NCBI RefSeq assembly: GCF_000769655.1
Contig: NZ_CP008887.1
Location: forward strand, 2,046,001 to 2,110,000
Length of the DNA: 64,000 bases
Reading direction: 5' to 3'
Origin: Thermococcus eurythermalis
Lineage (GTDB): Archaea; Methanobacteriota_B; Thermococci; Thermococcales; Thermococcaceae
Below the pieces are notes generated by a model. The model made no database searches and was not told the DNA's origin. It worked only from the letters and a program-made list of their open reading frames with translations. Below are positions 63,128-64,000 of this stretch, one piece after another. Numbering within the stretch: position 1 is the first letter of the stretch; every line of letters starts with the position of its first letter. Position numbers and translations under genes: made by a program.

Positions 63128-63192
63128 AAATATAAAGCCCTTTTTTGTTTTTAGTAGTGTAGGTGGTTGTGTAGGTGCATATGTAGGTGCGA
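63128..63192 (-). promoter_or_regulatory. Archaellum operon promoter with three 12-bp repeats
   Basis: On the minus strand the box GCTTTATATTTT (TATA at about 63128-63137) lies about 50 bp before the archaellin 1 ATG. Upstream of it CACCTACA occurs three times with exact 12-bp spacing (63158-63165, 63170-63177, 63182-63189). This would suit an activator that binds every helical turn. Confidence 0.6.
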
Positions 63193-63219
63193 GGAACAAA
63201 AATAGACCACAATATCTCA

Positions 63220-64000
63220 TCAGAGCTTTTCAATTACAAGAACGCTTCTCCCGGGGTGTTCTGCCTTGAATTGAAACTCAAGCTTTCTGAGGGCATTTAT
63301 TATTTCCTCCGCAGTTGGAAAGCCCACGAAATCCCTGTTTAATGCTTCAAAAAACTCCAGGGCAGAGATGTCCTTAAAGGCGTCCCTGAAAGGCTCGACT
63401 ATAACCAGTTTTCCCTCCACTTCCAGAGTCTCAAAGGCGTTTTTGAGAACTTTCTCCCTGTCCGGTATGTACTCAAGGACGAAGCTTATTAAAACTGCAT
63501 CGTATTTATTGACGGGACGTATGAGCCTTGCATCAAGCTCCTTGAGATATACGGGAAGACCCTTGCTCTCCACCCTTGAGCGGGCTATTTCAAGGAGTGC
63601 AGAGGAGTAGTCGATGCCAAGGTAAAAGCCGTCGTAGCCAACGATTCTACCAAAGAACTCAGGGGAGACAGAGCCACAGCCAATGTCTAGTACCGCAGAG
63701 CCAGGACCTATGCCCGCCACACTGGCCATAACCTCTCGATAAGTCTGAGCAAAGGAAGTCCTCATCCTCATGTCCCAGAAGTCAGCGTCCTTATCGAAGT
63801 CCATGAGAATGTGAGGATGTTTGGGAGTTATGAAGGCGTAGTCTACCATCCTGTAAATCTCCTCGTGGATGGACATCCAGTCAGGAAGTAGAGTGGAACA
63901 GGTGTCCGGGGATAAGTTGAGGATGTACGAAAAATCACTAAGGACAAGCCTGCCTCCATGAACCTCAACAATACCGAGGTCCCGAAGTGTGTGGACGAAC
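63220..64000 (-). CDS. Methyltransferase with N-terminal winged-helix part (partial)
   Basis: The methyltransferase domain has motif I VLDIGCGSVSPEFF and ISFVLEYIPDREKVLKNAF. The frame is open past the first ATG (63876) to the window edge, and the upstream part reads FVHTLRDLGIVEVHGG then RLVLSDFSYIL, a winged-helix dimerisation region. So the gene begins beyond 64000 and is at least 260 aa. There is no ribosome site before 63876. It lies upstream of the archaellum promoter but is a separate unit. Confidence 0.75.
   Translation of the reverse strand, partial: FVHTLRDLGIVEVHGGRLVLSDFSYILNLSPDTCSTLLPDWMSIHEEIYRMVDYAFITPKHPHILMDFDKDADFWDMRMRTSFAQTYREVMASVAGIGPGSAVLDIGCGSVSPEFFGRIVGYDGFYLGIDYSSALLEIARSRVESKGLPVYLKELDARLIRPVNKYDAVLISFVLEYIPDREKVLKNAFETLEVEGKLVIVEPFRDAFKDISALEFFEALNRDFVGFPTAEEIINALRKLEFQFKAEHPGRSVLVIEKL

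Overview
This window is a chromosomal segment of a hyperthermophilic euryarchaeon of the Thermococcales, most probably a Thermococcus. The evidence is the mix of genes (a CDC48/VAT-type AAA+ ATPase, Hsp20, MptE, aTrm56, NadM, a full archaellum operon), the archaeal promoters (AT-rich TATA boxes about 25 bp before the start), leaderless genes alongside GGTGGT/GGAGGT ribosome sites with frequent GTG and TTG starts, and the dense gene packing. No rRNA, tRNA or CRISPR array was seen.

Left third (1-23,600): mostly housekeeping genes. In order: a partial ABC ATPase, methylmalonyl-CoA mutase large subunit, two small metabolic or nuclease-like genes, Hsp20 and CDC48, twin 49-aa proteins, a JAMM protease, MobB and an Lsm-like protein, MptE with a Mut7-C protein, a PhnP-like hydrolase, a nitroreductase, a phosphatase, a nitrilase-family protein, TldD/TldE and an ATPase. 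This is interrupted at 12.2-15.1 kb by a probable toxin-immunity locus: a frameshifted secreted nuclease-like gene followed by two paralogous genes.

Middle (23,600-40,750): an accessory region, partly AT-rich, with many decayed genes. It holds secreted and TPR proteins, a decayed methyltransferase, frameshifted genes, an MFS pseudogene and a TumA/TumE-like toxin-antitoxin pair. Its most interesting part is 35.5-40.75 kb, a minus-strand cassette of a 45-aa peptide, a radical SAM protein with an N-terminal PqqD-like region and C-terminal cysteines, an MFS transporter, two ABC-2-type membrane proteins and an ABC ATPase. It reads as an undescribed RiPP (ribosomally made, post-translationally modified peptide) system.

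Right third (40,880-64,000): NadM, VapBC, a SAM hydrolase, aTrm56, a CDP-alcohol transferase, HAD phosphatases, ASCH proteins, a class III pilin with its peptidase, and Pcm. Then comes the archaellum operon, transcribed leftwards: four archaellins, ArlC, ArlD/E, ArlF, ArlG, ArlH, ArlI, ArlJ and a secreted protein. The first archaellin is disrupted by an exact 46-bp tandem duplication. Two strongly structured RNA candidates lie at 45.9-46.2 kb (resembling the end of a TnpB omega-RNA) and 49.7-49.8 kb (H/ACA-like).

All assignments are from reading the sequence alone; no database search was run.
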